Shown piece after piece: positions 42,707 through 55,544 of a stretch of DNA of 64,000 nt. The notes below the pieces were generated by a model. It made no database searches. It saw only the letters and a program-made list of their open reading frames with translations, and was not told the DNA's origin. The position numbers and the translations under genes were made by a program. Source of the DNA: Streptomyces sp. SJL17-4 (GTDB taxonomy: Bacteria; Actinomycetota; Actinomycetes; Streptomycetales; Streptomycetaceae). The first letter of the stretch is position 1. Every line of letters starts with the position of its first letter. The stretch lies in contig NZ_CP104578.1 in NCBI RefSeq assembly GCF_036826855.1, positions 3,782,001 through 3,846,000 of the forward strand, written 5' to 3'.

Positions 42707-43687
42707 CTCCCTCGCCGCCGCCCGTACCTGCGTCCGTACCGCTCCCATGCTCGCCGCGATCACCAGAGCGATCGCGAGCGCGTCCGTCAGCGACAACGCC
42801 TGGCTGAGGATGAGGAATCCTGCCGTCGCCGCGATCGCCGGTTCCAGGCTCATCAGGATCGCGAACGTGGGCGCGGGCAGGCGGCGCAGAGCGAGCAGTT
42901 CCAGCGTGTACGGCAGGACGGACGACATCAGCGCGACCGCGAGCCCCAGGCCGATCGTCGACGGTACGAGCAGCTTCTCCCCCGCCTCCGCGATGCCCAG
43001 CGGCAGGCTGAGCACGGCACCGAAGGCCATCGCGAGCGCGAGCCCGTCCGCCTGCGGGAAGCGGCGGCCCGTACGGGCGCTGAACACGATGTACGTGGCC
43101 CACATCGCGCCCGCCGCGAGCGCGAAGGCCGCGCCCAACGGGTCGAGGCGGTCGAAGCCGCCACCGCTGAGCAGGACGACACCCCCGAGGGCGAGTCCCG
43201 CCCAGAGCAGGTTCATCAGCCGGCGGGAGGCGACCACCGAGAGGATCAGCGGGCCGAGGACCTCCAGGGTCACCGCGGCGCCCAGCGGGATCCGGTCGGC
43301 CGCCTGGTAGAAGAGGATGTTCATCCCCGCCATCGCCGCGCCGAAGGCGACGATCGTGCCCCAGTCCGCCCGGCCGTAGCCGCGGACCTTCGGGCGGCAG
43401 ACGATCAGCAGGACTGCGGCGGCGAGTACGAGCCTGAGGGTGACGACGCCGAGGGCGCCGGCCCGGGGCATGAGAAGGACGGCGAGCGCCGAGCCGAACT
43501 GCACGGAGAGTCCACCCGTGACGACGAGCGCGACCGGCCCGAAACGGTGGCCCGCGAGCCCCTTCGGCCCGCGCCCGTCCCGGCCCGGAGAAACCCCGCC
43601 CCGCGCCCCGTCGACAGGGGCAGCCGGCGAGCCGGGGCCGACCGCGGTCCCCGCCGGGCCCGCCTCCTTGACCGGACTGATGTCCAC
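42686..43687 (-). CDS. EamA-family (RhtA-like) metabolite exporter
   Basis: A 333-residue inner-membrane protein with a Gly/Pro-rich cytosolic N-terminus of about 45 residues and ten predicted membrane helices in two EamA repeats (the first from FGPVALVVTGGLSVQFGSALAVLL, the second from LGAAFALAAGAMWATYIVF). The sequence LSSVLPYTLELLALRRLPAPTFAILMSLEPAIAA resembles the threonine/homoserine exporter RhtA. GTG 43687 has GAGGAG eight bases upstream. It is divergent from a LysR-type gene with a dyad operator in between, implying inducible export of an amino acid or analogue (inference). Confidence 0.88.
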   Translation of the reverse strand: MDISPVKEAGPAGTAVGPGSPAAPVDGARGGVSPGRDGRGPKGLAGHRFGPVALVVTGGLSVQFGSALAVLLMPRAGALGVVTLRLVLAAAVLLIVCRPKVRGYGRADWGTIVAFGAAMAGMNILFYQAADRIPLGAAVTLEVLGPLILSVVASRRLMNLLWAGLALGGVVLLSGGGFDRLDPLGAAFALAAGAMWATYIVFSARTGRRFPQADGLALAMAFGAVLSLPLGIAEAGEKLLVPSTIGLGLAVALMSSVLPYTLELLALRRLPAPTFAILMSLEPAIAATAGFLILSQALSLTDALAIALVIAASMGAVRTQVRAAARERGRAEG

Positions 43688-43703
43688 CGACCACTCCTCA
43701 AGT

Positions 43704-43719
43704 GTTCACTGCATTGAAC
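43704..43719. promoter_or_regulatory. LysR-type dyad between exporter and regulator
   Basis: GTTCACTGCATTGAAC is an inverted repeat (GTTCA-N6-TGAAC) lying 17 bp upstream of the exporter start and 117 bp upstream of the LysR start. LysR regulators typically bind such interrupted dyads. Confidence 0.55.
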
Positions 43720-43735
43720 TTCCAGTCCAGAATAA

Positions 43736-48718
<4,983 letters not shown>

Positions 48719-48756
48719 CGGCAGACAGCAGCTGTAACGGCTCGTCGCACGGCACG

Positions 48757-48794
48757 GAAGCCCCGGCAGCGGACATCTCCGCCGCCGGGGCTTC
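48757..48794. terminator. Bidirectional terminator after serC
   Basis: GAAGCCCCGGC (48757-48767) pairs with GCCGGGGCTTC (48784-48794), with an inner GCGGA/TCCGC stem and a CATC loop. It lies between the convergent stops at 48718 and 48800. Confidence 0.85.
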
Positions 48795-48799
48795 TCCGT

Positions 48800-49165
48800 T
48801 CAGCCCGCCTGCGACTTCACATGGTCGATGACGGCGTTGAACTCGGCCGTCGGCGAGAACTCCACGACGTCGACATCCTCCAGGGCCTCCGGGGCGTGGC
48901 CCGGCCCCCAGTAGTAGGCCTGTCCGGCCTCGTAGATCTCCTCGCCCGAGGAGGTACGCATCCTGATCCGGCCCTTGAGCAGATAGCCCCAGTGGGGGCA
49001 CTGGCACAGGTCGTCCTCAAGTCCCTTCAGCGCCGGCGCCATGTCGGTGCCCTGAGGCAGGTGGATGAACGCGACGGACATGTCGCCGCCGGCCTCCTGC
49101 GTACGGAAGTCCAGACCGCCGCCTTCCATGGCGACCGGGGTGTCCTCACGAGTGAATCCCGTCAT
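48800..49165 (-). CDS. Cupin-domain protein
   Basis: A 121-residue single-domain protein: MSVAFIHLPQGTDMAPALKGLEDDLCQCPHWGYLLKGRIRMRTSSGEEIYEAGQAYYWGPGHAPEALEDVDVVEFSPT shows the two cupin motifs, with HWGYLLKGRI and GPGHAPE as metal-binding His regions. Its function is unknown, probably a small-molecule binder or enzyme in the cytosol. ATG 49165 follows CGTGGAGGAACC (GGAGG). No operon partner is evident. Confidence 0.82.
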   Translation of the reverse strand: MTGFTREDTPVAMEGGGLDFRTQEAGGDMSVAFIHLPQGTDMAPALKGLEDDLCQCPHWGYLLKGRIRMRTSSGEEIYEAGQAYYWGPGHAPEALEDVDVVEFSPTAEFNAVIDHVKSQAG

Positions 49166-49248
49166 GGTTCCTCCACGCCTCCTCGGTCGGTCTCCTTCCA
49201 GTCTCGACCCCCTGCCGCACCGGGTCGAGGCGGAGACGACGTCGCAGG

Positions 49249-50244
49249 TCAGCCCCGGCGCAGCACGCGCTTGACGCCGAAGACGAGGACGAACGCGCCC
49301 GCAAGGACCAGGAAGCCGACGGTGACGTTCCCCTTCTCGCCGTCGGCCGCCGGGGACTGCGGGGCCTGCGGTGCGCCCGGGGCGTCCGGGGAGCCGCCCG
49401 GCTTCTCCGGGGCGCGTCCGGCGTCCTGCCGGTCCAGCCGCACCACCCGGCTGTCCTGCCCCTCCGAGCCGAGCATGAACGCCGAGCCGTCCCTCGTGTA
49501 CGTCACGGATTCCGCCTGGCCCTGGAACGGCGCCCCGATCGAGGTGCCCTCGTCGCCGAGCCGGCCGTCCTGCCACGCGTACTCGCGCGCCATCAGGTAG
49601 CCGCGCAGGACCAGGCGGTCACCGGCCGGCGAGAAGGCGCCGTCGGTGACCCACGGAACGTCGCCGATGCGCCGGAAGACGTTCGTCCCGGACGAGGAGA
49701 GCCGCTCGGGGCCCGCGTACAGGCCGCCGCCGTCCTCGTTCTTGCTCGCGATGTACACCCGGCCGGTCTTCGGATGAACCATCAGCGCCTCGGCGTTGCG
49801 CGCCCCGTCGGCGTACTTCACGACGTACTGCTTCGCCGCCACCTTCTGGTCCTCGAGCACCTTCGGCTCGGGGAAGCGGTAGACCCAGACGTGGTCCCAG
49901 GAGCCGTCGAGGTTGTCGCCGATGTCGCCGACGTAGATGTCGCCGTCCGGCCCGACCGCGATGGCCTCCATGTCACGGGGCGTGCCGACGCCCTGCATGG
50001 TCAGGGTCGCGACCGTCTTCCCCGTACGGGAGTCGATGCCGTAGATCAGGGGTGCGTCCTGGTCGTTGTGCGTCCAGTAGATCCCGGGGTGGGCCCGGCT
50101 CGCGGCGAGACCGCTGGACTCCGTCACGCGGGAGTCCTCGATGGTGAAGTCCCGGTCCGGCTCCTGCCCTTCGGCACGGGCATGACCGGCCGGGAGCAGC
50201 ACCAGGGCCGCCGCCGCGCCGAGGGCGCACAGAGCAGATCGCAT
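49249..50244 (-). CDS. Secreted, membrane-anchored beta-propeller-like protein
   Basis: A 331-residue protein with a signal peptide (RSALCALGAAAALVLLPAGHARA), an extracellular domain with blade-like repeats (GIDSRTGKTVATLTMQGVGTPRDMEAIAVGPDGDIYVGDIGDN, AEALMVHPKTGRVYIASKNEDGG, GDRLVLRGYLMAREYAW), a Pro/Gly spacer and a C-terminal membrane helix followed by KRVLRR. There is no LPxTG sortase signal, so a plain C-terminal anchor with cytosolic Arg residues is likely. No enzymatic motif was recognised. Confidence 0.78.
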   Translation of the reverse strand: MRSALCALGAAAALVLLPAGHARAEGQEPDRDFTIEDSRVTESSGLAASRAHPGIYWTHNDQDAPLIYGIDSRTGKTVATLTMQGVGTPRDMEAIAVGPDGDIYVGDIGDNLDGSWDHVWVYRFPEPKVLEDQKVAAKQYVVKYADGARNAEALMVHPKTGRVYIASKNEDGGGLYAGPERLSSSGTNVFRRIGDVPWVTDGAFSPAGDRLVLRGYLMAREYAWQDGRLGDEGTSIGAPFQGQAESVTYTRDGSAFMLGSEGQDSRVVRLDRQDAGRAPEKPGGSPDAPGAPQAPQSPAADGEKGNVTVGFLVLAGAFVLVFGVKRVLRRG

Positions 50245-50339
50245 GTCCCCCAGCCTGCCACGACGCGGCGGCGGGGGCTTCGACCGATGTCCCTGAAACC
50301 TCCTTGACCTGCCCCGGAGCTGCTGTCAGGGTCGCGCTC

Positions 50340-51188
50340 ATGCCCACCCCGCAGACCTTCTCCGCGCCCGACGGCACGACACTCGCCTTCCATGTGTCCG
50401 GCACCGGCGCCCCCCTTCTCTGTCTCCCCGGCGGTCCGCTCCAGGACTCCGCCTATCTCGGCGACCTCGGCGGCCTGGCCGCGCACCGGCAGCTGATCCG
50501 GCTCGACCTCAGGGGTACGGGCGCGTCGGCCGTGCCGGAGGACCCGGCCTCGTACCGCTGCGACCGGCTCGTCGACGATGTGGAGGCGCTGCGCGCGCAC
50601 CTCGGGCTCGACACCGTCGACGTCCTCGGGCACTCGGCGGGCGCGAACCTGGCCGCCCTGTACGTGACCCGGTACCCCGAGCGGGTCGGCCGGCTCGTGC
50701 TCGTCACCCCGGGCACGGCGGCCGTCGGGCTCGACACGGCGCCGGAGGAGCGGCTCGCGGCGGCGCGGCTGCGGCGGGACGAGCCGTGGTTCGCTCCGGC
50801 GTACGCGGCACTTGAGGAGGTCACGGCGGGGCGCGGGACGGGCGAGAGCTTCCGGGCCGTTGCGCCGTTCTTCCACGGGACCTGGGACGAGGCGGCGCGG
50901 GAGCGGCACGCCGCCGGGGAGGAGCAGCGGAACGGTGAGGGCGCGGGTGTCTTCGCGAGCGAGGGGGCCTTCGACCCGGAGGCGACCCGCGCGGTGTTCG
51001 CGGAGTTCGCGCGGCCGGTGCTCGTGGTGGCCGGGGAGGGGGACGTGAACACCCCGGTCCCGACGGCGGCCGCGTACGCGGAGCTGTTCCCGAAGTCGGA
51101 GTTCGTCGTCCTGGACGGGGCGGGGCACTTCCCGTGGCACGACGACGCGGTGCGGTTCGCGGGGGCGGTCGGCGACTTCCTGGGGTAG
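50340..51188 (+). CDS. Alpha/beta hydrolase (proline iminopeptidase-like)
   Basis: A 282-residue cytosolic hydrolase: oxyanion CLPGGPLQDSAYLGDLGGLAAHRQLIRLDLRGTGAS, nucleophile VLGHSAGANLAALY (Ser), acid VVAGEGDVNTPV and His in VLDGAGHFPWHDD. The HGG-like PGGP and overall order resemble prolyl aminopeptidases (S33), though substrate specificity is uncertain. ATG 50340 is used; the preceding codons are non-coding. A gap of 75 bp separates it from the lipase gene, so cotranscription is possible. Confidence 0.85.
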   Translation: MPTPQTFSAPDGTTLAFHVSGTGAPLLCLPGGPLQDSAYLGDLGGLAAHRQLIRLDLRGTGASAVPEDPASYRCDRLVDDVEALRAHLGLDTVDVLGHSAGANLAALYVTRYPERVGRLVLVTPGTAAVGLDTAPEERLAAARLRRDEPWFAPAYAALEEVTAGRGTGESFRAVAPFFHGTWDEAARERHAAGEEQRNGEGAGVFASEGAFDPEATRAVFAEFARPVLVVAGEGDVNTPVPTAAAYAELFPKSEFVVLDGAGHFPWHDDAVRFAGAVGDFLG

Positions 51189-51263
51189 GGGTGGGGTTGC
51201 CCCCTCGGGCCCGTGTCCCGGATCACGTCGCAGGTCCGGGACGCCGTCCGCGATGATATGACC

Positions 51264-51950
51264 ATGCGTTTTCTGTTCGTCGGCGACAGCATGACCATCG
51301 GGCGCGCCGGCGACTGGACCTGGCGATACCGCATGTGGCGGCATCTGGAGTCCACGCTGCCCGGCCCCGGCGCGTACGAGATCGTCGGGCCCCGCACCGC
51401 GCTGTACGACCCAGCCGCCGACGCCCCGGCCTCGGAGGCGTACGCCGACCCCGCCTTCCCCGTCCCCGCCCGGCGCCATCTGGCCGGCTGGGGCGAGGGC
51501 TGGCTGCACATGGCGCCCGTCATCGGCGAGACGGTCAGGGCGACCGACGCCGACGTGCTGCTGATCTCGCTCGGCCTGATCGACCTCGGCTTCTACACCA
51601 ACAGCGAGCAGACCGAGGAGAACGTCCGGGCGTTCGTCGCGGCGGCCCGCGCCGCGAACCCGCGCGTCCGGGCCGTCCTCCTGCCGGTCATCCCCAACGT
51701 GCGCGCCGGGTACGACGCGCCCTTCGCCCTCGAATGCGCCCGCTTCAACGAGCTGCTCGCGAAGGCGGTCGCCGACCTGGACACGGCGGCCTCCCCCCTC
51801 CTCCTGGCGGCGATATCGGAGTCGTACGACCTCGACGCGGACACCTACGACGGCACCCACCCGGGCCCCTCGGGCGAGCACAAGCTGGCGGCGGCCTTCG
51901 CGGACGCGATGCACCAGGCGTGGGGGCTCGGCGGCCCGTACGCCGGATAG
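51264..51950 (+). CDS. SGNH/GDSL-family hydrolase
   Basis: A 228-residue esterase-type hydrolase: block I MRFLFVGDSMTIG (catalytic Ser), block III-like LLISLGLIDLGFYTNSEQ, and block V DGTHPGPSGEHKLAAAF with the Asp-His pair. No signal peptide is visible, so it is probably cytosolic. ATG 51264 puts the GDSM motif at residue 8 as usual; ATG 51258 is an alternative. Substrate unknown. Confidence 0.87.
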   Translation: MRFLFVGDSMTIGRAGDWTWRYRMWRHLESTLPGPGAYEIVGPRTALYDPAADAPASEAYADPAFPVPARRHLAGWGEGWLHMAPVIGETVRATDADVLLISLGLIDLGFYTNSEQTEENVRAFVAAARAANPRVRAVLLPVIPNVRAGYDAPFALECARFNELLAKAVADLDTAASPLLLAAISESYDLDADTYDGTHPGPSGEHKLAAAFADAMHQAWGLGGPYAG

Positions 51951-51957
51951 CGGCCGG

Positions 51958-52055
51958 GGCTCGGGCGGCCCTGCTCGGGCGGCCCGGCTCAGGCGGACCG
52001 GCTCAGGCGGACCGGCTCAGGCGGACCGGCTCAGGCGGTCCGGCTCAGGCGGCCC
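51958..52055. repeat. Seven contiguous 14-bp tandem repeats
   Basis: The unit GGCTCAGGCGGACC is repeated exactly seven times from 51958 to 52055 with small changes (first units read GGCTCGGGCGGCCC). The array fills the gap between convergent stops at 51950 and 52045 and runs into the end of the second gene. Seen directly; possibly a minisatellite. Confidence 0.85.
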
Positions 52056-52446
52056 TGGTGAGGCGGTTCGCGAAGGTCGAGAGCGTGTACGCGCCGATGC
52101 CGAGGACGACCTCCAGGGCGTTGCGGCGGGTGTAGCCCGCGGCCTCGAAGGCGGCCAGGTCCTCGTCGCTCACCGCGCCCGAGCAGGCGAGGACACGGAG
52201 GGTGAACAGGCGGACGGCGGCGAGGCGTTCGGCGTCGGGGGCGGGGCCGAGGGCGGCCATCTTGGCCTCGTGCATGTCGACGCAGAGGTGGCACTGGTTG
52301 CGTTCGGCGACGGTCAGGATGACCGTCTCGCGGGAGTGCGGGTCGAGGGTGGTGGACTCGAAGGTCTGACTGAGCTTCAGGAAGCCGTCGAGGGTCTCGG
52401 GCGACTCCTTGAGGAGGGCGATGGCGTTGGCGGTACGAGCGGACAT
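52045..52446 (-). CDS. Carboxymuconolactone decarboxylase/AhpD-family protein
   Basis: A 133-residue protein with the complete redox motif VAERNQCHLCVDMHEAKM (Cys-x2-Cys-x3-His) preceded by HSRETVILTVAERNQ, the classic AhpD-type peroxidase site. It is probably a thiol peroxidase, divergent from a MarR gene whose dyad operator covers both promoters. ATG 52446 is used. TTG 52458 and GTG 52452 are in frame and lie nearer a GGAG, so the true start may be a few codons earlier. The tandem repeats run into its last codons. Confidence 0.85.
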   Translation of the reverse strand: MSARTANAIALLKESPETLDGFLKLSQTFESTTLDPHSRETVILTVAERNQCHLCVDMHEAKMAALGPAPDAERLAAVRLFTLRVLACSGAVSDEDLAAFEAAGYTRRNALEVVLGIGAYTLSTFANRLTRAA

Positions 52447-52485
52447 GTCCACGGACAAAGCGTCTCCAGGCTTGAGCGAGTAGAA

Positions 52486-52537
52486 TCGACAACATGGTTG
52501 ACCATGTGACGAGGGAAAACGTAAACCAGGTTGTCGA
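52486..52537. promoter_or_regulatory. Nested dyads at the MarR start codon
   Basis: TCGACAACATGGT (52486-52498) is mirrored by ACCAGGTTGTCGA (52525-52537) at 12 of 13 positions. Inside lies the dyad CATGGT-TG-ACCATG (52493-52506). The sites span the start of the MarR gene and lie upstream of the divergent AhpD gene, suggesting autoregulation. Confidence 0.6.
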
Positions 52538-53033
52538 TAATGGCAAGGGAGAAAGCGAACCCGAGGGCGGGGGCCGGGGCTATGAACTCCCCCTGCTCCT
52601 CTTCGGCGGCTTCCGCACCCTCATCGACCGCCTGCACGCCCGCCTCGCCACCGAGGGCCACCCCGACATGCGCCCCTCCCACGGCTTCGCCATGCAGGCC
52701 ATCGGCGCGCGGGGCGCCACCGCCAGCGAGATCGGACGGCGCCTCGGCGTCTCCAAGCAGGCCGCCGGCAAGACCGTCGACCGGCTCCTCGCCCTCGGCT
52801 ACGCCGAGCGCGCCGACGACCCCACCGACGCCCGCCGCAAACTCGTCCACCTCACCCCACGGGGGTACGAGGCCCTCGCCCGCTCCGCCGCGATCTTCGA
52901 CGACCTGCGGGCGGAGTGGGCGGCGACCCTCGGCTCGGACCGCGTACGGGAACTGGAGGCGGCCCTGCGGAACGTCGTCCCCGCGGAGACGGCGTTCCGC
53001 CTGGACGCCACGAGCTGGCTGGGCGCTCCCTGA
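52494..53033 (+). CDS. MarR-family transcriptional regulator
   Basis: A 179-residue regulator whose core is PSHGFAMQAIGARGATASEIGRRLGVSKQAAGKTVDRLLALGYAERADDPTDARRKLVHLTPRGYEAL, a clear MarR winged helix with wing DARRK. The N-terminus as called (MVDHVTRENVNQVVDNGKGE) overlaps the dyad operators; a later start cannot be excluded. It probably senses oxidants or phenolics and controls the AhpD gene at 52045 (inference). Confidence 0.87.
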   Translation: MVDHVTRENVNQVVDNGKGESEPEGGGRGYELPLLLFGGFRTLIDRLHARLATEGHPDMRPSHGFAMQAIGARGATASEIGRRLGVSKQAAGKTVDRLLALGYAERADDPTDARRKLVHLTPRGYEALARSAAIFDDLRAEWAATLGSDRVRELEAALRNVVPAETAFRLDATSWLGAP

Positions 53034-53056
53034 CCGGTACGACCGGCCAGGAAGAG

Positions 53057-53168
53057 TCACCAGGCGAAGGCCTCCGGCGACGGACCCGGGCCCGGGAAGA
53101 TCTCGTCGAGACCCGCCAGGACCTCCTCGCTCAGCTCCAGCTCCAGGGCGCGCAGCGCGCTCGTCAAC
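53057..53168 (-). pseudogene. 3' fragment of an aldo/keto reductase gene
   Basis: On the minus strand the last 37 or so codons encode TSALRALELELSEEVLAGLD and on to FPGPGPSPEAFAW. These differ at one residue from the C-terminus of the intact gene at 55904-56893; the DNA is about 93% identical by eye. The rest of the gene is missing: it abruptly joins IS3-type transposase sequence near 53170. It is a non-functional remnant in the opposite orientation to the intact copy. Confidence 0.9.
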
Positions 53169-53172
53169 AGGT

Positions 53173-53552
53173 GGAGGAGGGGATGTTCAGTTCCCGGAGT
53201 ACGGGCTCGACCCCCAGGTGCGGGTGCTCGGCGAGGAGCGCGGTCACCTGGGCCGGGTCGGGTCGAGCTGGGCCGCGAAAAAAGCCGAGGCCGTCCGCAG
53301 GACCTCATTCGCACGCTTGAGCTGCACGTTCCCCTTGCGCAGGGCCGCAAGCTCCTCCCGCTCGGCGGTGGTGAGCATGTCGCCTCGCTCGCCGGCGTCA
53401 GCCTCGGCCTGCCGAATCCAGTTGCGCAGGGCCTCGTGATGCACGCCGAGTTCCTCGGCCATGCGACGGATCACGGGATTCGACTCGGCGGTCCGGTACA
53501 TCCGTACCGCACGCTCACGCAACTCCAGCGGATACTTCCTCGGGGCAGGCAT
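53173..53552 (-). mobile_element. Truncated IS3-family element (orfA plus start of orfB)
   Basis: orfA (ATG 53552 to stop 53244) is an HTH transposase subunit: PRKYPLELRERAVRMYRTAESNPVIRRMAEELGVHHEALRNWIRQAEAD followed by a leucine-zipper-like ELAALRKGNVQLKRANEVLRTASAFFAAQLD. A run of six T in GCTTTTTTCGC is a candidate -1 frameshift site. In the other frame orfB begins DPAQVTALLAEHPHLGVEPVLRELNIPSSTC and stops at the aldo/keto reductase junction. The catalytic DDE domain is absent, so the element is dead. Confidence 0.85.
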
Positions 53553-53678
53553 CGTCTGAGCTCCTCTCATGAGACCCATCTGCCCCTCTGTCACCCATCC
53601 CCGCATCTCGGGGAAACGTTTGAGGCAGGCCCCGGCTACGTCGGGGGCCGTTGGCGTACGCGGACGTACAACACTGCC

Positions 53679-53900
53679 TTACTCAGCCCGCACCACCATG
53701 GCGAACGACGTACAGATCCGCCGGAAGCCGCGATGGTTGCTCAGGCCGGTATGGCTCATGCACTCGACATCGACCGCCGCACTGTCCGGCGAAGGCTCCG
53801 CCTTCCACTTGCAGTGCAGGCACTCCGCTTCGAAGGTCACGTCCGTATCCGGATGCCGTGTGATCCGGTGCGTCACGAACCGTAGGACCGTGCGAGCCAT
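53679..53900 (-). CDS. Small Cys-containing protein (DUF7848-like)
   Basis: A 73-residue protein MARTVLRFVTHRITRHPDTD then VTFEAECLHCKWKAEPSPDSAAVDVECMSHTGLSNHRGFRRICTSFAMVVRAE. The ECLHCKW Cys pair and ECMSHTGLSNH resemble the small DUF7848 proteins found with WhiJ-type regulators. It overlaps the upstream gene by four bases (ATGA). Function unknown, possibly zinc-binding. Expected partners in such cassettes are XRE regulators, and one lies upstream here. Confidence 0.75.
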   Translation of the reverse strand: MARTVLRFVTHRITRHPDTDVTFEAECLHCKWKAEPSPDSAAVDVECMSHTGLSNHRGFRRICTSFAMVVRAE

Positions 53901-54103
53901 CACTCGGCCCCGTGGTCTTCCCGGAGGTGCGTGCGGAGCACGACGTTCGCGTCCGTCGCCTTCGAGTAGTCGCCGACCGATCGGGCGTTGGCTCGGGTCA
54001 CGGCGACGCCGAGGCACTGCCGACAGCCCGCGACGGGGGCCGGGTCTCCCTCCGGAAGGGTCAGGTTCACCGGCCCTGCCATCGTCGTCTTGGGTTTGCT
54101 CAT
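53900..54103 (-). CDS. Small hypothetical protein, Cys/His-containing
   Basis: A 67-residue protein: MSKPKTTMAGPVNLTLPEGD then PAPVAGCRQCLGVAVTRANARSVGDYSKATDANVVLRTHLREDHGAE. The CRQC pair and the C-terminal THLREDH resemble a mini zinc-ribbon of unknown role. It overlaps the next gene by ATGA and lies in the same minus-strand run as the frameshifted regulator, so they are probably one cassette. Confidence 0.7.
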   Translation of the reverse strand: MSKPKTTMAGPVNLTLPEGDPAPVAGCRQCLGVAVTRANARSVGDYSKATDANVVLRTHLREDHGAE

Positions 54104-54191
54104 CCGTGCGACCTCCCGACTGTTCGCCTGCCGAAGGATGATCCCCCGGGGTGCGCACGAGATGGCGCTTCAGTCGCGTAGTCGACTGAAG

Positions 54192-55023
54192 TCATGCTCG
54201 GCAAGCGGCGGACCACTCGGCGAGCCGTGCCCGGAGGTCTTCGCCGAAGAGGGCGTGTTCCTCGTACCCGGCGAACTCGTTCAGATACGCCTGAACGTCT
54301 CGGCCGTCGCGGAGTACGAGACTTCCCGCCGTCGTCTCGATAGTGACCAACGCGGCGTCGTAGATGGTGAACGTGCTCAGAGGGATTCGGGGCGTCGACG
54401 CCCCTACGGGGATGACCCCGATCTGAACGTTCGGGAGGTAGGACAGGGACCCCAGCCGGTCCATCTGCTCGGCCAGTGCCAGCGGGGAGACGACCGGCCA
54501 GCGAACCGCCTGCTCGGTCAGAACGAACGTGAATCGCTTCGAGGCGTTAGAGGACGGCTTGCCGTCCCAGCTTCCCCGCCACCGCCTTGCTGGTGTCGGC
54601 CGTTGAGTGGGCCAGGCTCGCCCGTACGTACTCCGGTGTTGCGAGAAGCCCGGTGACCATCGAGAGCAGGAAGTAACGCATCTGCGTGGAGGACACTTCG
54701 AGTGCCTTCAGCTCGGCCTGTCTCGTACCAAGCCCCTTGCGCCGAAGTTCTCGGAGGTTCCGCCACTCGGTGTTCGCCATCCTGGCGAGGGCGGAGACCT
54801 CGGCGACCAGACTCGGCGGAGCGTCCAGCGCTCGCAAGATCTGCTCGACGTCGACCAGGGACGGCCGTGTCCGGCCGTTCTCGATCCGAGAGACCTTCGA
54901 CTGGGACATGTTGCAGCGCGCTGCGAGCCGGTCCCCTGAGAGGCCGGCTCGCTTGCGCAGGTCCCGGAGCAGGGAGGCGAGTTCGATACCAGACCCACCA
55001 AGCTGCTCAGCTTCGAACGTCAC
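54192..55023 (-). pseudogene. WhiJ-type XRE/DUF5753 regulator, frameshifted
   Basis: An N-terminal XRE helix-turn-helix (SGIELASLLRDLRKRAGLSGDRLAARCNMSQSKVSRIENGRTRPS) starts at GTG 55023 and the DUF5753 domain follows, but the frame closes at TAA 54547 after KLGRQAVL. The continuation SKRFTFVLTEQAVRWPVVSPLALAEQMDRLGSL...ARLAEWSAA is intact in another frame down to 54192. Comparison with the expected AVLYDASKRF suggests loss of two bases (GTCCTCTA|ACGCCTCG). It is probably inactive, or makes a truncated DNA-binding fragment. Confidence 0.85.
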
Positions 55024-55544
55024 TCCGTCACGCGCTCCGCGTACTCCAGGAAGGGAACCGACTCGGCAACGGCGATGCGCTGCCACTCGATGAAAGGCGC
55101 AGGGTCGCCCTCGTACAGCTCCCGGCTGATCTGCGTACCGTCGCCCGCGTAGTGCATCAGGACGACCGTCGAGCGGTCGAACATCCAGAAGTCCCCGACA
55201 TCCGGCAACGGGTTCTCTCGCTCGGTCACGTCCAGGATGCGGATGTCCTCCCCGGCGAGCACGTGCGGGGCGTAGTACCGGGAGAACTCGAAGCGCAGGT
55301 ACTCGGAGAGCGGTCGAGTCAGGACGTGCACGCGACCCTTGCTCCTCCCCTCGCCGCGCAGTCGCTTCAGGTCTTCCGTGTACGCGGACGAGTAGGCGTG
55401 CGGGTCGACGCGCTTGCCTGCCCGGAAGGCTTCGAGCTCTTCCGCCTCCTGCGGCACGAGGTACTGGGGCAGGGTCTCCAACCGCCACGCTTCCGACTGG
55501 AAGCCCCGGAGCATCGCCCGCCACTCGTCACCATCCAAGAGCAC
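55020..55544 (-). CDS. DUF6879-family protein
   Basis: A 174-residue protein: LLDGDEWRAMLRGFQSEAWRLETLPQYLVPQEAEELEAFRAGKRVDPHAYSSAY, then YLRFEFSRYYAPHVLAGEDIRILDVTERENPLPDVGDFWMFDRSTVVLMHYAGDGTQISRELYEGDP. The WMFD...HYAGDG motif is typical of DUF6879 proteins that accompany WhiJ-like regulators in Streptomyces. GTG 55544 has GGGAGG seven bases upstream and overlaps the upstream gene by 17 bp; its stop overlaps the XRE start (GTGA). Function unknown. Confidence 0.8.
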   Translation of the reverse strand: MLLDGDEWRAMLRGFQSEAWRLETLPQYLVPQEAEELEAFRAGKRVDPHAYSSAYTEDLKRLRGEGRSKGRVHVLTRPLSEYLRFEFSRYYAPHVLAGEDIRILDVTERENPLPDVGDFWMFDRSTVVLMHYAGDGTQISRELYEGDPAPFIEWQRIAVAESVPFLEYAERVTE

